Below the pieces are notes generated by a model, which was not told the DNA's origin, ran no database searches, and saw nothing but the letters and a program-made list of their open reading frames with translations. Shown here in pieces: positions 44,090 to 53,444 of a DNA stretch of 64,000 bases (the stretch's first letter is position 1; every line of letters begins with the position of its first letter). Origin of the DNA: JANQJA01 sp047947185 (GTDB taxonomy: Bacteria > Pseudomonadota > Gammaproteobacteria > Pseudomonadales > Azotimanducaceae). Location of the stretch: NCBI GenBank assembly GCA_047947185.1, contig CP170502.1:1426001-1490000 (forward strand). The letters run 5' to 3'. The translations under genes and the position numbers were made by a program.

Positions 44090-44845
44090 CTAATCCGGGT
44101 CACTGAGGCTCCCCTGGATACCCCCGCTGGCACTGATGCAGGCGCCATGAACAAACCGTGATTTGTCTGAGCACAGGTAAAGGGCAAGTTCTGCCACTTC
44201 CCTGGGTTCTGCCAACCTTGCAATGGGGTGATATTTCTCCAGTTCTGCCAGCTTGTGTTCTTTGCCACTAAAGCCCGCCTTCAACATCTCAGTGCCCACC
44301 GCGGCAGGCTCTATCGCGTTGATTCTGATCTTGTCACGCAGGTCAACCGCGAGGTTCCTGGTCAATGAGCTTAGTGCTCCTTTGGTTGTGGCATAGGTAA
44401 CAAAACGCTGTTTTGTCTGTGTTGCGTGAATACTACTGATGTTTACCACGCTACCCCGGTTGCGCTCCAACTGGGAGAGAAAACCCTGCACCAGAAAAAA
44501 CGGCGCGCCCAGGTTTACGTTGAAGCTCTCGTGCCACTCTGCCCTGGACACCTCCGAGCAATGCCCAAGAATCTGCACCGCGGCATTATTAATTAGCGCG
44601 GAAATGCCCACACCCCCTGTCAGGTGTTCAACATCCTTAATGAATGCGTCCGCATAGGGCTCATCCAGCACAAACCGTTCAAGGTCAAATTCAAAACGGC
44701 GGACACTGGTGTGCTCAGCGATCCGGCTTGGCAACTTGTCAACTGCAACCACCTCGTAGCTGGCCGCTATAAACTCATCAACAATCGCCTGGCCGATGCC
44801 ACCGCTCGCCCCGGTGACCAATGCCCATTTTGACTCACTGGCCAT
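44090..44845 (-). CDS. Short-chain dehydrogenase/reductase
   Basis: 251 residues with TGASGGIGQ (NAD(P) binding), a NNAAV motif and YATTKGAL (Tyr-x3-Lys). Classical SDR length. Its start overlaps the hydroxyacid dehydrogenase stop by 11 bases and it belongs to the CMP-sugar gene group; it probably oxidises or reduces a sugar or ulosonic acid precursor. Substrate unknown. Confidence 0.9.
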   Translation of the reverse strand: MASESKWALVTGASGGIGQAIVDEFIAASYEVVAVDKLPSRIAEHTSVRRFEFDLERFVLDEPYADAFIKDVEHLTGGVGISALINNAAVQILGHCSEVSRAEWHESFNVNLGAPFFLVQGFLSQLERNRGSVVNISSIHATQTKQRFVTYATTKGALSSLTRNLAVDLRDKIRINAIEPAAVGTEMLKAGFSGKEHKLAELEKYHPIARLAEPREVAELALYLCSDKSRFVHGACISASGGIQGSLSDPD

Positions 44846-45770
44846 TCAGAAAGCCCGCAAGCTTTTCAATTGCTGACCGGGTTGCCCGCCTGACACCTTC
44901 ACGGGTGTTGGAACCATTGTGAGACCCAAAAATGCAACGCGGGATGGCGTGTAATGGGGAAACTTCTGGTAGCGGTTCCACTTCAAATACATCCAGTGCC
45001 GCGGGACCCAAGCGGCCAGACTCGAGGTGCTTGATCAACGCCTGCTCATCAATCAACGGTCCTCTCGAAACATTTACGATGGACGCCCCTGCCTTCATCA
45101 TGGCCAGTGCGCCATCATCCAGCATGTGGTGATTGTGCCGGTTCAGGGCGCAGGTGAAGATCAGGAAATCAACATCTTCCAGCCCCTCGGGAAACGACTT
45201 CCGCTGGACAAAATCGAACCCCCGGTTCCCTTCCACACCAGGATCATAGACATAAGCCTGTACATCAAATCCGCTAAGCCGCTTGACCACGGAAGAACCA
45301 ATGTCTCCGAAACCTACCACGCCAATTGTCTTGCCGCTGATGCTCATCCCGGGCGGTTTGGGCCAGCCCCCCGCGCGAACACCGCGATCGATCTCATACG
45401 TATGTCGCGCCAGGGCAATCATGTAGCCAATCGCCAGATCAGCCACCTCGCCGCCAAACATATTTGGCGTGTTGGTAATTGGCAGTTTGAGGTCCTTGCA
45501 GGCGTCAAAATCCACATTGTCGACACCTATGCCCCATTTGACGGCCGCTTTCAGTTTGCCCGCCACACCGGCTTTAAACACCCGCCGGCTCGCGGGGTCA
45601 TCGCCGATTATCCAGCCATCATAGTCGGGGAGCATGGCGATCAGTTCGTCTTCCGACAGGATATGGGTCGTTTTTGCTGCAACCAGCTCAAGACCCAGGG
45701 TACGCGCCGGCGCATAGAATTCATCAATCATGCCCAGCATTGGAGGGCAGGTAACCAGTACACGATTCAT
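44835..45770 (-). CDS. D-2-hydroxyacid dehydrogenase (phosphoglycerate-dehydrogenase-like)
   Basis: 311 residues. The nucleotide fold has VVGFGDIGSSVVKRL, with VNVSRGPLIDEQAL downstream and an Arg/Glu/His set (catalytic His in FGSHNGSN, replacing the usual TPHxG). It overlaps the cytidylyltransferase by four bases. Its substrate could be a sugar acid on the path to the CMP-activated compound. The unusual SHNGSN around the catalytic His hints at specialised substrate use. Confidence 0.87.
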   Translation of the reverse strand: MNRVLVTCPPMLGMIDEFYAPARTLGLELVAAKTTHILSEDELIAMLPDYDGWIIGDDPASRRVFKAGVAGKLKAAVKWGIGVDNVDFDACKDLKLPITNTPNMFGGEVADLAIGYMIALARHTYEIDRGVRAGGWPKPPGMSISGKTIGVVGFGDIGSSVVKRLSGFDVQAYVYDPGVEGNRGFDFVQRKSFPEGLEDVDFLIFTCALNRHNHHMLDDGALAMMKAGASIVNVSRGPLIDEQALIKHLESGRLGPAALDVFEVEPLPEVSPLHAIPRCIFGSHNGSNTREGVRRATRSAIEKLAGFLNGQ

Positions 45771-46444
45771 TGATTGCTCATCCTTGTTGTCAGCAATGCA
45801 GAGACCATTTCCCAGTCATGGGGCTCGTCAATGTCGAGGGATTCGAGCGGGGGTGTGACCATCATCATTGGATGTTTGCCAATTCTCGCCTGGGTCTGCG
45901 CAAACGACTCGCGGGTAAAGTAATAAAGGCAGGAATTTTCCTCAAACCAGGGTTCCAGATCCTGCGTCCTGATCAGGTTGTCAGGGTCGTGATTTACTGG
46001 CAAAGTGTCCTCCCGGTAAAAGCGCGTCTGGATCTTGTTAACGGTAAACAGGGAGTCCTTGTCTGGCGCAGCCTCGAGTTGCGCCAACCCCCTGCGAATG
46101 GTGTCTGAAGTAATCAACGGGTTCGTGGTGTGAGTCATAATATACAGGTCGGCATCAACGTGGTTGATATCGTCCTCGAGAATTCGATTCATACTGACCA
46201 TGTCGCCACAAAGATCGGCCCGTCTGTCCCTGATCTTGACCCGATCACTCTCCGTAAGGCCATTGGCTTTCAATATCTCTCTTGCGTCTGTGTTAATCAC
46301 AACCGCGTCAATCTCGGAAACCTCAAGCAGGCTGTCAAGAATCCATCTGAATAAAGGTTTACCTGCAAGCTCGCGAAAGTTCTTACCCTTCACTCGTTCG
46401 CTGTTTGCTTTCATGGGGAGCAGCGCGATGATCTTTTTGGCCAT
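45767..46444 (-). CDS. NeuA/KdsB-like CMP-sugar (acylneuraminate) cytidylyltransferase
   Basis: 225 residues. The N-terminus IALLPMKANSERVKGKNFR matches the CTP-binding loop of CMP-NeuAc/CMP-Kdo synthetases, with DADLYIMTHTTNPLI and SLDIDEPHDWEM later. It would activate a 3-deoxy-ulosonic acid (sialic acid, legionaminic, Kdo type). No NeuB-like synthase or NeuC is in the window, so the sugar acid is unknown and may come from elsewhere. It overlaps the GT2 upstream by 62 bases and the hydroxyacid dehydrogenase downstream by four. Confidence 0.87.
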   Translation of the reverse strand: MAKKIIALLPMKANSERVKGKNFRELAGKPLFRWILDSLLEVSEIDAVVINTDAREILKANGLTESDRVKIRDRRADLCGDMVSMNRILEDDINHVDADLYIMTHTTNPLITSDTIRRGLAQLEAAPDKDSLFTVNKIQTRFYREDTLPVNHDPDNLIRTQDLEPWFEENSCLYYFTRESFAQTQARIGKHPMMMVTPPLESLDIDEPHDWEMVSALLTTRMSNQ

Positions 46445-47345
46445 GGTAAACGTGTTTCTCCAGGTCTTTGGGATAAAAATAGTTGTGTTTGCGCTCCGCT
46501 TTCAGGCGCTTCATTTCGCGGCTACCCTGGTATGTGCCCCAGTAGTGGTTAAAGCGAAACAGGATGATCTCCATGAGCTTGTTGTGTAACACTTTCTCAT
46601 TGAGGGCTACCGCGGTATCCGCCAGTACGCCCGAGAAAAAGTAGCGAAAAAAGTCCGGCAGTGAAAAATGTACTTCAGGCATAATTCGCTGCAGGGCATA
46701 AGCTTCCCTTTCGTAGCGTATCCGTACGCGCTGCCAGGACTCGTCGTGGATATGCCAAACCGGCGCGTCCGCAACATAGCCAATCTTGTGATCCGTTTCG
46801 ACCAGCAGTTTGGCCAGGTGCATGTCTTCGAGTCCGGTCAACTCCTCGTTAAACCTGAATTTCTGCCAGGCAGACCGCAGAATCGCCGCGTTGGCGTTGT
46901 TACAGAAAAAGCCTTCCTGCGGCAGTTTGGAGTAAACCGGGTAGAACTTCTGGAACAGCAACTCTTCCGAATACTTTGTTGTGTCTTTACCCTGTTGCTT
47001 GCCGTAGCTGTAGGCTACAACGCCATCCACCAGCGGCCTGCAGAGCGCGTCCAGCCACGAATCGCTCGCTGGTATGCAGTGCCCACTGATAAACACCAGT
47101 ATGTCGCCACGCGCGAAGTCGCATCCCTGATTCAGGGATCGGCCAAAGGTAAAGTCCTCCTGGTGAATGTGTGTTATCCGGCATCCGTACTTCTCGGCGA
47201 TCAGCAGTGTGTCATCTGTGGAACCTGAATCAACAATCACCACCTCATGCTGGACCACTTCGCCCGCCTGGCGGGCAATTGCCTCCAGCAATTCACCCAG
47301 ATAGGTTTCCTCGTTGTAGGTGCGGATGACAATACTGGCGAGCAT
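46383..47345 (-). CDS. Family 2 glycosyltransferase
   Basis: 320 residues: ASIVIRTYNEETYLGELL at the N-terminus, VIVDSGSTDDT and FTFGRSLNQGCDFARG, with ISGHCIP in place of the usual DxD (Gly-His), and HIHDESWQRVRIRYEREA. This is the layout of rhamnosyl- and related GT2 enzymes. It shares its C-terminal 62 bases with the start of the CMP-sugar synthetase, so co-translation is likely. No membrane segment. The sugar is unknown. Confidence 0.88.
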   Translation of the reverse strand: MLASIVIRTYNEETYLGELLEAIARQAGEVVQHEVVIVDSGSTDDTLLIAEKYGCRITHIHQEDFTFGRSLNQGCDFARGDILVFISGHCIPASDSWLDALCRPLVDGVVAYSYGKQQGKDTTKYSEELLFQKFYPVYSKLPQEGFFCNNANAAILRSAWQKFRFNEELTGLEDMHLAKLLVETDHKIGYVADAPVWHIHDESWQRVRIRYEREAYALQRIMPEVHFSLPDFFRYFFSGVLADTAVALNEKVLHNKLMEIILFRFNHYWGTYQGSREMKRLKAERKHNYFYPKDLEKHVYHGQKDHRAAPHESKQRTSEG

Positions 47346-47444
47346 TGGTTACTTAACTCGATGGGACAGGGGCCAATTCTATTGCATGCGCCGGCTGGAT
47401 AGAACTGCTAAAGAAACCACCCATACCAATCCGTCGACGACCGG

Positions 47445-48146
47445 TCAGTCAAAACAGCGTGATAATGGTCGTTTTTCGAACACCTCGCAGGCACCCCCTT
47501 CCGTCGCATCGATTATTTGCCTGCCCGCTGCCTCAAAATGCTCACGGGCAAACCTGAACGACGCCTCGGAATTGGCCAGATCGGGGTTATCCCATTCCTG
47601 GTGAGCAAAGTAGTCTGGGGAGAAGTGGTTGGGATCAGCGCCTTGCAGTAATCGACTCTCATTGGGCGCCCCTTCATATTCAAAGCGATGATCCAGCCCT
47701 ACAATCACCACGCGGGAGAAGCCCATGTAAAAGGCAAGTTGCAGGGCAACGTAAGTGACGGTCCAGCCCTCGTCTAACCCCTCCAGCGGCGTTTCTGCAA
47801 AGCGGTGTTTTGGGCTCGTGGTGTCGATAATGTAGGTCAGTGCGTTATTGGAGAACAGATCCGGTGCGCGATTACTTAGAAACTTGACACAATTCAACTG
47901 CCTGACCTGATCAACCGATTGCCGCAGCACCTTTTCGTTTACTGCCACATAGTAGTTTGGGTAGAACCTGAACTGCCTGAAACCCAGGAAAATTTTGTTA
48001 AGCCCGAACGTTGTCCTGTTTCGTACCAGGTCGAAGTCGGTTCTGTTGAGCGACGGACCATTTGCCACCAGCACAACCGTTTCGCCCCTGTGGCGATTGT
48101 GGATCAGCCTCTCCAGGCGAATGTTCTGCAACCCGCGTGAAAACAT
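47445..48146 (-). CDS. Stand-alone DUF115-like / sialyltransferase-like protein
   Basis: A 233-residue protein paralogous to residues 330-545 of the 1384-residue protein: VLVANGPSL, GLNKIFLGFRQF, GWTVTYVALQLAFYMGFSRVV, VGLDHRFEYEG, and ACEVF near the end. NGPSL near the N-terminus and a later aliphatic stretch ending GxDhxF resemble CMP-sialic-acid transferases and Maf flagellin glycosyltransferases. Its neighbours include a CMP-sugar synthetase. It is separated from the upstream sulfotransferase by only one base. The function as a CMP-sugar transferase is inferred. Confidence 0.72.
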   Translation of the reverse strand: MFSRGLQNIRLERLIHNRHRGETVVLVANGPSLNRTDFDLVRNRTTFGLNKIFLGFRQFRFYPNYYVAVNEKVLRQSVDQVRQLNCVKFLSNRAPDLFSNNALTYIIDTTSPKHRFAETPLEGLDEGWTVTYVALQLAFYMGFSRVVIVGLDHRFEYEGAPNESRLLQGADPNHFSPDYFAHQEWDNPDLANSEASFRFAREHFEAAGRQIIDATEGGACEVFEKRPLSRCFD

Positions 48147-48147
48147 C

Positions 48148-49458
48148 TCAGAGGTAGTCGTATTTGAGCAGCCAGGTCAGGTTCTGCGACGTAATCTGGC
48201 GAATCTCATTTTCGGTTAACGTATCGGTGTAATTGAGAGTCCGCTCGGGGTCAGTGATATGCGTGTTGGACAGCAAGGTTGTATTGTAGTTGTCCGTTGG
48301 CAGATGCAGCACTTGTTCCTGCACCCGGCTGATATCAACGTCCTCCAGCCCAACAAAGTCCAGCAACTGCCTGATCGCGTGATAGGGGTCACGCATGAAT
48401 TCTTCATACCGGAACACGTAATCACTTCGATCGGCCCACAGTTCGTCCAGCGACCTGTTGTACTTGGCGTAGGCAACCGCGCCACCCAGTTTTTCGCACA
48501 TATCAAACTTTCGCCTAACGCCGGACGCGACCGCGTCCCGCAAATCCCTGACTGAAGTGATGATCAGTGTTTCGGTCGGCAACAGGTCATCGCGAAGCTC
48601 ATGGGTCTTGATCAGCCGGACTGGCCGTGTCCTCGGTCCAAGGACCCACTCTCTTTCGGAGTACCCTGACTCGAACGCTATGGCGCTTTGCTCAAGGGCA
48701 AGCCGCAGGATATTGAATAGTGCGGTAGAACCCGAGTGGCGCATCCCCGCAATCACAATATCGACATTGGCACCACTCTTAAGGTCCAGGTGCTTTTCAT
48801 TGCCGTGGCCAGTGGCCGCGCCGATTCGTTCTCGCTCACTCTCCGAATAAAGCACATACTCTTTCAGTGCCTTGTAGTCATGCCGTAGTCGCCTGCTGGA
48901 ATCAAAGCGTCCGTTTATGTCCTGTTTGTTATAGTCGGCTTCAAGCAGCGCCTTGGCTTGTGAAATCATGCCAAGCCGGCCCATCTCACGCATGGTCCTG
49001 ACGTCTTTCAGCACTTCCCGCTGATCGTTTTTTTCAACCTCAAGGGCGGCACGAAAATGCTCAACCGGCTTCTTTTGGTCGCCCGCCAGCAGAAACAATC
49101 TGCCCATCGTATTGTGCGCACCCGAGATCAGCAGCCTCGCCACCAGTCGATTGTCCGCCCCCCAGTTCCTGGCAAGCCGGACAAACTTCTCAGCGCTTAG
49201 TGTGTCACCCAGTTGAAAATGCGCAGCCGCACGAAACAGGGCAAAAAGGTGCCGATCAGTGTGATCCCGGTACTTCTGCGGATCAACCGTCAGGAGTGAA
49301 TCCCAGTCACCCGTTTTCCACATGAGACGCGTCCGTTCAAGCTGGCTGGCGTCCTGGTCATCGTATTGGACAAGCCCGCCTCCACCAGGCGCAACGCCAG
49401 CGTCGGTTTCGTCCGAATTATCCTTGGTGCCCCTGCTTTCGTCAGAACGCTTTTTCAC
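48148..49458 (-). CDS. Sulfotransferase with N-terminal helical-repeat region
   Basis: 436 residues. The first ~215 form helices with TPR-like spacing (FRAAAHFQLGDTLSAEKFVR and FLLAGDQKKPVEHFRAALE). The C-terminal half is a PAPS sulfotransferase: VIAGMRHSGSTALFNIL (5'-phosphosulfate loop, 236-252) and TSVRDLRDAVASGVRR (3'-phosphate site, about 302). It begins with GTG at 49458, overlapping the coiled-coil gene by 17 bases. TPR repeats could bind a partner, perhaps the coiled-coil protein encoded just upstream. Substrate unknown. Confidence 0.85.
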   Translation of the reverse strand: MKKRSDESRGTKDNSDETDAGVAPGGGGLVQYDDQDASQLERTRLMWKTGDWDSLLTVDPQKYRDHTDRHLFALFRAAAHFQLGDTLSAEKFVRLARNWGADNRLVARLLISGAHNTMGRLFLLAGDQKKPVEHFRAALEVEKNDQREVLKDVRTMREMGRLGMISQAKALLEADYNKQDINGRFDSSRRLRHDYKALKEYVLYSESERERIGAATGHGNEKHLDLKSGANVDIVIAGMRHSGSTALFNILRLALEQSAIAFESGYSEREWVLGPRTRPVRLIKTHELRDDLLPTETLIITSVRDLRDAVASGVRRKFDMCEKLGGAVAYAKYNRSLDELWADRSDYVFRYEEFMRDPYHAIRQLLDFVGLEDVDISRVQEQVLHLPTDNYNTTLLSNTHITDPERTLNYTDTLTENEIRQITSQNLTWLLKYDYL

Positions 49459-52282
49459 GTAACACCACGTCTTTGATCAGTTCCAGTTGGGCCTCAGCGC
49501 GAACGATCTCCTGGTCCAGCAAGGACTGCCGGTAATCCAGTTCCTTGTTCTCGCGATTGAGCTTTTCCAATGCCTGCTGTGTACGGTTGACATTGTCCTT
49601 TTCTATTTTCAGATCTGCTTCTAGCTTGGCCACCTGAGCGCTTCTGGATTCCAGGTCACCACGCACCTTGGCCAGTTCACCCTCCACGGCCTCACGACGG
49701 TTGACAGCATCCGCTTTCTCTTTGGTTACCGAATCAAGCTGCGACTTCGATGCTTCAAGTTGCTGCTGGCGCTCGGCCAGTTCTTTCTGCCTGGCGTCCA
49801 ACTGGGATTTGATGGCTTCACGTTGTTTGATCTGTTCCGCCAGCTCGTGTTGCCTTGTGTCCAACTGTGCTTTCAATCCGTCACGCTGTTTGACCTGTTC
49901 AGTAAGTTCGTTCTGTTTCACATCCAGCTGTGATTTTAGGGCCTCATACTGTTTGGTCCGCTCAACCAGTTCATTTTGTTTCGCGTCCAACTGACTCTTC
50001 AGCGCTTCGCGCTGTTTCACCTGTTCCGCCAGTTCGTTTTGCTTCGCATTCAACTGGTTTCTTAGTGCTTCTTTTTGTTCAGATTGCTCCGCGGCCTCTT
50101 TCTCCCTGGCATCCAACTGCGATTTCAGTGCTTCACGCTGCTTGACCTGTTCCGCAAGTTCGTTCTGTTTCGCACCCAGTTGATGTTGTATGGCCTCTCT
50201 CTGCGTGGTCTGCTCCGCCAATTCGTTTTGCTTTGCGTCGAGCTGCGACTTCAGCGCTTCGCGCTGCTTCACTTGCTCAACCAGTTCATTCTGCTTTGCG
50301 TCAAGCTGGGACTTAAAGGTTTCGCGCTGCTTCACCTGCTCAGCCAGTTCGTTCTGCTTTGCATCAAACTGTGACTTCAGGGCTTCGCGCTGCTTCACTT
50401 GCTCGGCCAGTTCGTTCTGCTTTGCATCAAACTGTGACTTCAGGACCTCACGCTGCTTCACCTGCTCCGACAGTTCATTCTGCTTTGCATCAAACTGTGA
50501 CTTCAGGGCCTCACGCTGTTTTGCCTGCTCCGCCAGTTCGTTCTGTTTTGCGTCAAGCTGCGACTTCAGCGCCTCGCGCTGTTTTGCCTGCTCCGCCAGT
50601 TCGTTCTGTTTTGCGTCAAACTGCGACTTCAGCGCCTCGTGGTGTTTTGCCTGCTCGGCCAGTTCATTCTGCTTTGCGTCAAGCTGGGACTTCAGGGCTT
50701 CGCGCTGCTTCACCTGCTCGGCCAGTTCATTCTGCTTTGCATCAAGCTGTGACTTCAGCGCCTCACGCTGCTTCGCCTGCTCCGCCAGTTCGTTCTGTTT
50801 TGCATCAAGCTGTGACTTCAGCGCTTCGCGCTGTTCAACCTGCTCGGCCAGTTCGTTCTGCTTTGCATCCAGCTCGGACTTCAGGGTTTCGCGCTGCTTT
50901 ACCTGCTCGGCCAGTTCGTTCTGCTTTGAATCAAGCTGTGACTTCAGCGTTTCACGCTGCTTTGTCTGCTCCGCAAGTTCGTTCTGCTTTGCATCCAGCT
51001 GCGACTTCAGGGTCTCACGCTGCTCTAGCTGCTCGGCCAGTTCGTTCTGCATTGCATCTAACTGCGCCTTCAGCGCCTCGCGCTGCTTCACCTGCTCGGC
51101 CAGTTCATTCTGCTTTGCGTCAAGCTGGGACTTCAGGGCTTCGCGCTGCTTCACCTGCTCAGCCAGTTCGTTCTGTTTTGCATCAAGCTGTGACTTCAGC
51201 ACCTCGCGCTGCTTCACCTGCTCCGCCAGTTCGTTCTGCTTTGCATCCAACTGTGACTTCAGGCCTTCGCGCTGCTTCGCCTGCTCCGCCAGTTCATTCT
51301 GCTTTGCGTCAAGCTGGGACTTCAGCGTTTCACGCTGTTTGGTTTGCTCGGCAAGCTCCGCCTGCTTTTGTTCAAGCTCGCTACTAGCTGCTTCCAACTT
51401 TCCGGACACATCACTCAGCGCCGTCTGTCGTTTCTCTGCTGTTTGTGATGATGCAGCCAGCTCAGTCTTTACATTTTCGATTTGTTGCGAGGCTTCGGCT
51501 GCCTTTGACTGCGCCTCACCCAGAGATCGTTTCAGTTCAGCAATCTGCTGTTCGGTTTCTGTTTCCTGGGTCTTGAGCTTTTCATTGGCGGTGAGCAGTT
51601 CTGTTGAAAGCGACAGCGCCTGCGCCTTGGCACGGGCCAGTTCACCTTCCAGTGCTGCATACCGGGCAGCCTGCTCGGCCTCCCTCTGGAGTGCAGAAGA
51701 GTAGGTCGCCGCAAGCAACACGCGATCTCTTGCCTGCGGTACTTGTTGCAGCTCAAAGTAATGCCGTTTCAGGAGATCACTGATATCCGCCACACTGGCG
51801 GAGTTTTCAAAATCAGGCGAGCCGGATGAAAGAACCACATCAAGCTGTACCACCCTGGTCTCTTTGCCCAGGCTTTCCAGCAGTCCTTCAATCAGTCCCA
51901 GTTCATTGCCGGCGCAATCCAGGCGCACCGTCAGGTCACAGTCCCCCAGTTGCCCTGCCAGTTGCGCCCAGTTGACCTGTTCAACGGGCTTCTGCTTGAC
52001 CTGCCTGAGCCCTGGGAAGCGGTCAAGCAGGCCCGTGGGTCTGTACAGGCTGGAACAGAAACCAGGACTGGTCAATGCGAATAACCGGGCCGGGTCAACT
52101 TCCGTGACCAGCGCCTGCTCCAGCACTTTCACATTGGGGAGGCCCTGGGTTGCCTTGACCAGTGAGAAGGCCAGTAGCGGGTGGGGTTCCAGCAACAGCA
52201 CCTCGTCAAACTGCGCAAGCACAGTTTTATCAAGGTTGTCGCCGCTGCCGGCACCGACGTAAACAAACACTGACCTGGCCAC
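49442..52282 (-). CDS. FkbM-like N-terminal domain fused to a long 21-residue-repeat coiled coil
   Basis: 946 residues from GTG 52282 (MARSVFVYVGAGSGDN). That GTG overlaps the preceding TAG and has AGGAG upstream; the frame also opens at 52315. Residues ~5-190 resemble a worn FkbM methyltransferase fold (GAGSGD 10-15, LLEPHP 30-35, RLDCAGNELGLIEGLL). Residues ~200-940 are coiled coil. About 25 copies of a 21-residue unit, consensus QREALKSQLDAKQNELAEQ plus two, occupy roughly 318-842, encoded by a 63-bp DNA repeat (49.76-51.33 kb). Three heptads per unit gives a continuous rod, probably tens of nanometres long. It may act as a scaffold or length spacer for the glycosyltransferase complex. Confidence 0.85.
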   Translation of the reverse strand: MARSVFVYVGAGSGDNLDKTVLAQFDEVLLLEPHPLLAFSLVKATQGLPNVKVLEQALVTEVDPARLFALTSPGFCSSLYRPTGLLDRFPGLRQVKQKPVEQVNWAQLAGQLGDCDLTVRLDCAGNELGLIEGLLESLGKETRVVQLDVVLSSGSPDFENSASVADISDLLKRHYFELQQVPQARDRVLLAATYSSALQREAEQAARYAALEGELARAKAQALSLSTELLTANEKLKTQETETEQQIAELKRSLGEAQSKAAEASQQIENVKTELAASSQTAEKRQTALSDVSGKLEAASSELEQKQAELAEQTKQRETLKSQLDAKQNELAEQAKQREGLKSQLDAKQNELAEQVKQREVLKSQLDAKQNELAEQVKQREALKSQLDAKQNELAEQVKQREALKAQLDAMQNELAEQLEQRETLKSQLDAKQNELAEQTKQRETLKSQLDSKQNELAEQVKQRETLKSELDAKQNELAEQVEQREALKSQLDAKQNELAEQAKQREALKSQLDAKQNELAEQVKQREALKSQLDAKQNELAEQAKHHEALKSQFDAKQNELAEQAKQREALKSQLDAKQNELAEQAKQREALKSQFDAKQNELSEQVKQREVLKSQFDAKQNELAEQVKQREALKSQFDAKQNELAEQVKQRETFKSQLDAKQNELVEQVKQREALKSQLDAKQNELAEQTTQREAIQHQLGAKQNELAEQVKQREALKSQLDAREKEAAEQSEQKEALRNQLNAKQNELAEQVKQREALKSQLDAKQNELVERTKQYEALKSQLDVKQNELTEQVKQRDGLKAQLDTRQHELAEQIKQREAIKSQLDARQKELAERQQQLEASKSQLDSVTKEKADAVNRREAVEGELAKVRGDLESRSAQVAKLEADLKIEKDNVNRTQQALEKLNRENKELDYRQSLLDQEIVRAEAQLELIKDVVLREKAF

Positions 52283-53433
52283 TACTCTTCTCCTGCCATT
52301 ATCTTGCTGAGCCATTCGTCAAACGGACAAAATACCTTTTTGCGGTACTGGTTAATCTGCTCGAAGTCGCGCGGCTTGTTCCACTCCCCGCCTTCTGCGA
52401 AAACCGAAAGCCGCGAGGCCTCGCGCCGCAACCAGGTCCCTGGTGGGGTAGACACGCGAATGTTTCGCGCCATGGCCAGCCACAATACGCCCGAGGACTT
52501 GTCGGCATAATACTGTGGATCGTAATCCAGCGTCACCCTCTCGGCTGTTGCGAGCAGGGTGTCCAGGGTGTCATGCGGTACAAAACCGCGATAAACGGTC
52601 AGGCGCGGCTCAAGTTCAGCCATCGCCGCCAGTTCCGCCTCAAACGGCAGCAGCGCTTCCTCACCGTTCGACGAATACTGAACAACAAAGTGGTAATCCG
52701 GTGCTTCAAGCAACCGTGATCGGACAAGGTCGGGTAGCCGCCTGAAACCTTTTTCCGTCTTGGCGTCACCCAGGTAAAGAATCTCCATGGGTGCAGCGCC
52801 CTCTTTACCCAGCAGCGGAGGCGAGTCCGCCAGGCTGTCGAAAAACACCGGGTGTATGGGCAAAGGTGTCCGCAATCCCAGCAATTGCTGGTATTTGATC
52901 GCATATTCCTCTGATGGCGCAAACAGGCTCAGGCGTGCTGACTGGCTAAGTTCTCCGAAACCCAGCTTGAAACGACAAAACGCCATCGGATCAACAATGG
53001 CACCACGATGATTGAGCCCCGGGTTGAACATGGTGAACACAAGGTGTTTTCCGGCCGGGCGTTTGCCCTCCTGGTGCTGGCAATATTCAATCGCCAGTGC
53101 CAGGGCCTCAGCGTGTTCCCAGGAAAGCGTGTGGTAAAGATAACAATCTGCATCAATGGATCGAAAACACTGGATGTACTCTTTTGCCAGTTGTCGCACA
53201 TAGCTGCTAACCCTCGCCACCGGTGCATGGTCAAGGGACTGGTAGAATGGCTGGGTAAAAATCGGCTGCAAAGCAATACCACTGCGCGACAGCAGATCGC
53301 ACAGTGAAGGATCCCGGGCGGTGCCACCCGCAATCACCAGGTTTTCAACGACGCCGGACAGGTGCTCAAGCGCACCCAGGTGGTGCCCCCGGGAAAAGCC
53401 AAGAGCGGGGTCAATAACAGCAAGCGCGGTCAA
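52282..53433 (-). CDS. GT4-like glycosyltransferase
   Basis: 383 residues with a GT-B layout. The N-terminus has PALGFSRGHHLGALEHL (Gly-rich acceptor loop), and the C-terminal lobe has EILYLGDAKTEKGFRRLPDL, the usual GxxxxxKG donor-lobe start. The EAFG-type Glu motif is replaced by DYDPQYYADKSSGVLWLAMA. It starts with TTG at 53433, with AGGAG upstream inside the gap after the coiled-coil gene. Acceptor and donor unknown. It shares its last base with the start of the FkbM-coiled coil gene. Confidence 0.75.
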   Translation of the reverse strand: MTALAVIDPALGFSRGHHLGALEHLSGVVENLVIAGGTARDPSLCDLLSRSGIALQPIFTQPFYQSLDHAPVARVSSYVRQLAKEYIQCFRSIDADCYLYHTLSWEHAEALALAIEYCQHQEGKRPAGKHLVFTMFNPGLNHRGAIVDPMAFCRFKLGFGELSQSARLSLFAPSEEYAIKYQQLLGLRTPLPIHPVFFDSLADSPPLLGKEGAAPMEILYLGDAKTEKGFRRLPDLVRSRLLEAPDYHFVVQYSSNGEEALLPFEAELAAMAELEPRLTVYRGFVPHDTLDTLLATAERVTLDYDPQYYADKSSGVLWLAMARNIRVSTPPGTWLRREASRLSVFAEGGEWNKPRDFEQINQYRKKVFCPFDEWLSKIMAGEE

Positions 53434-53444
53434 AGGGTCTGCTC

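Noticed and set aside
50190..51704. 504-residue and 342-residue open frames on the plus strand
   Set aside because: They are antisense to the 63-bp coiled-coil repeat, whose repeated composition keeps several frames free of stops. Their translations are low-complexity Cys/Ser/Phe or Pro/Ala/Arg runs.
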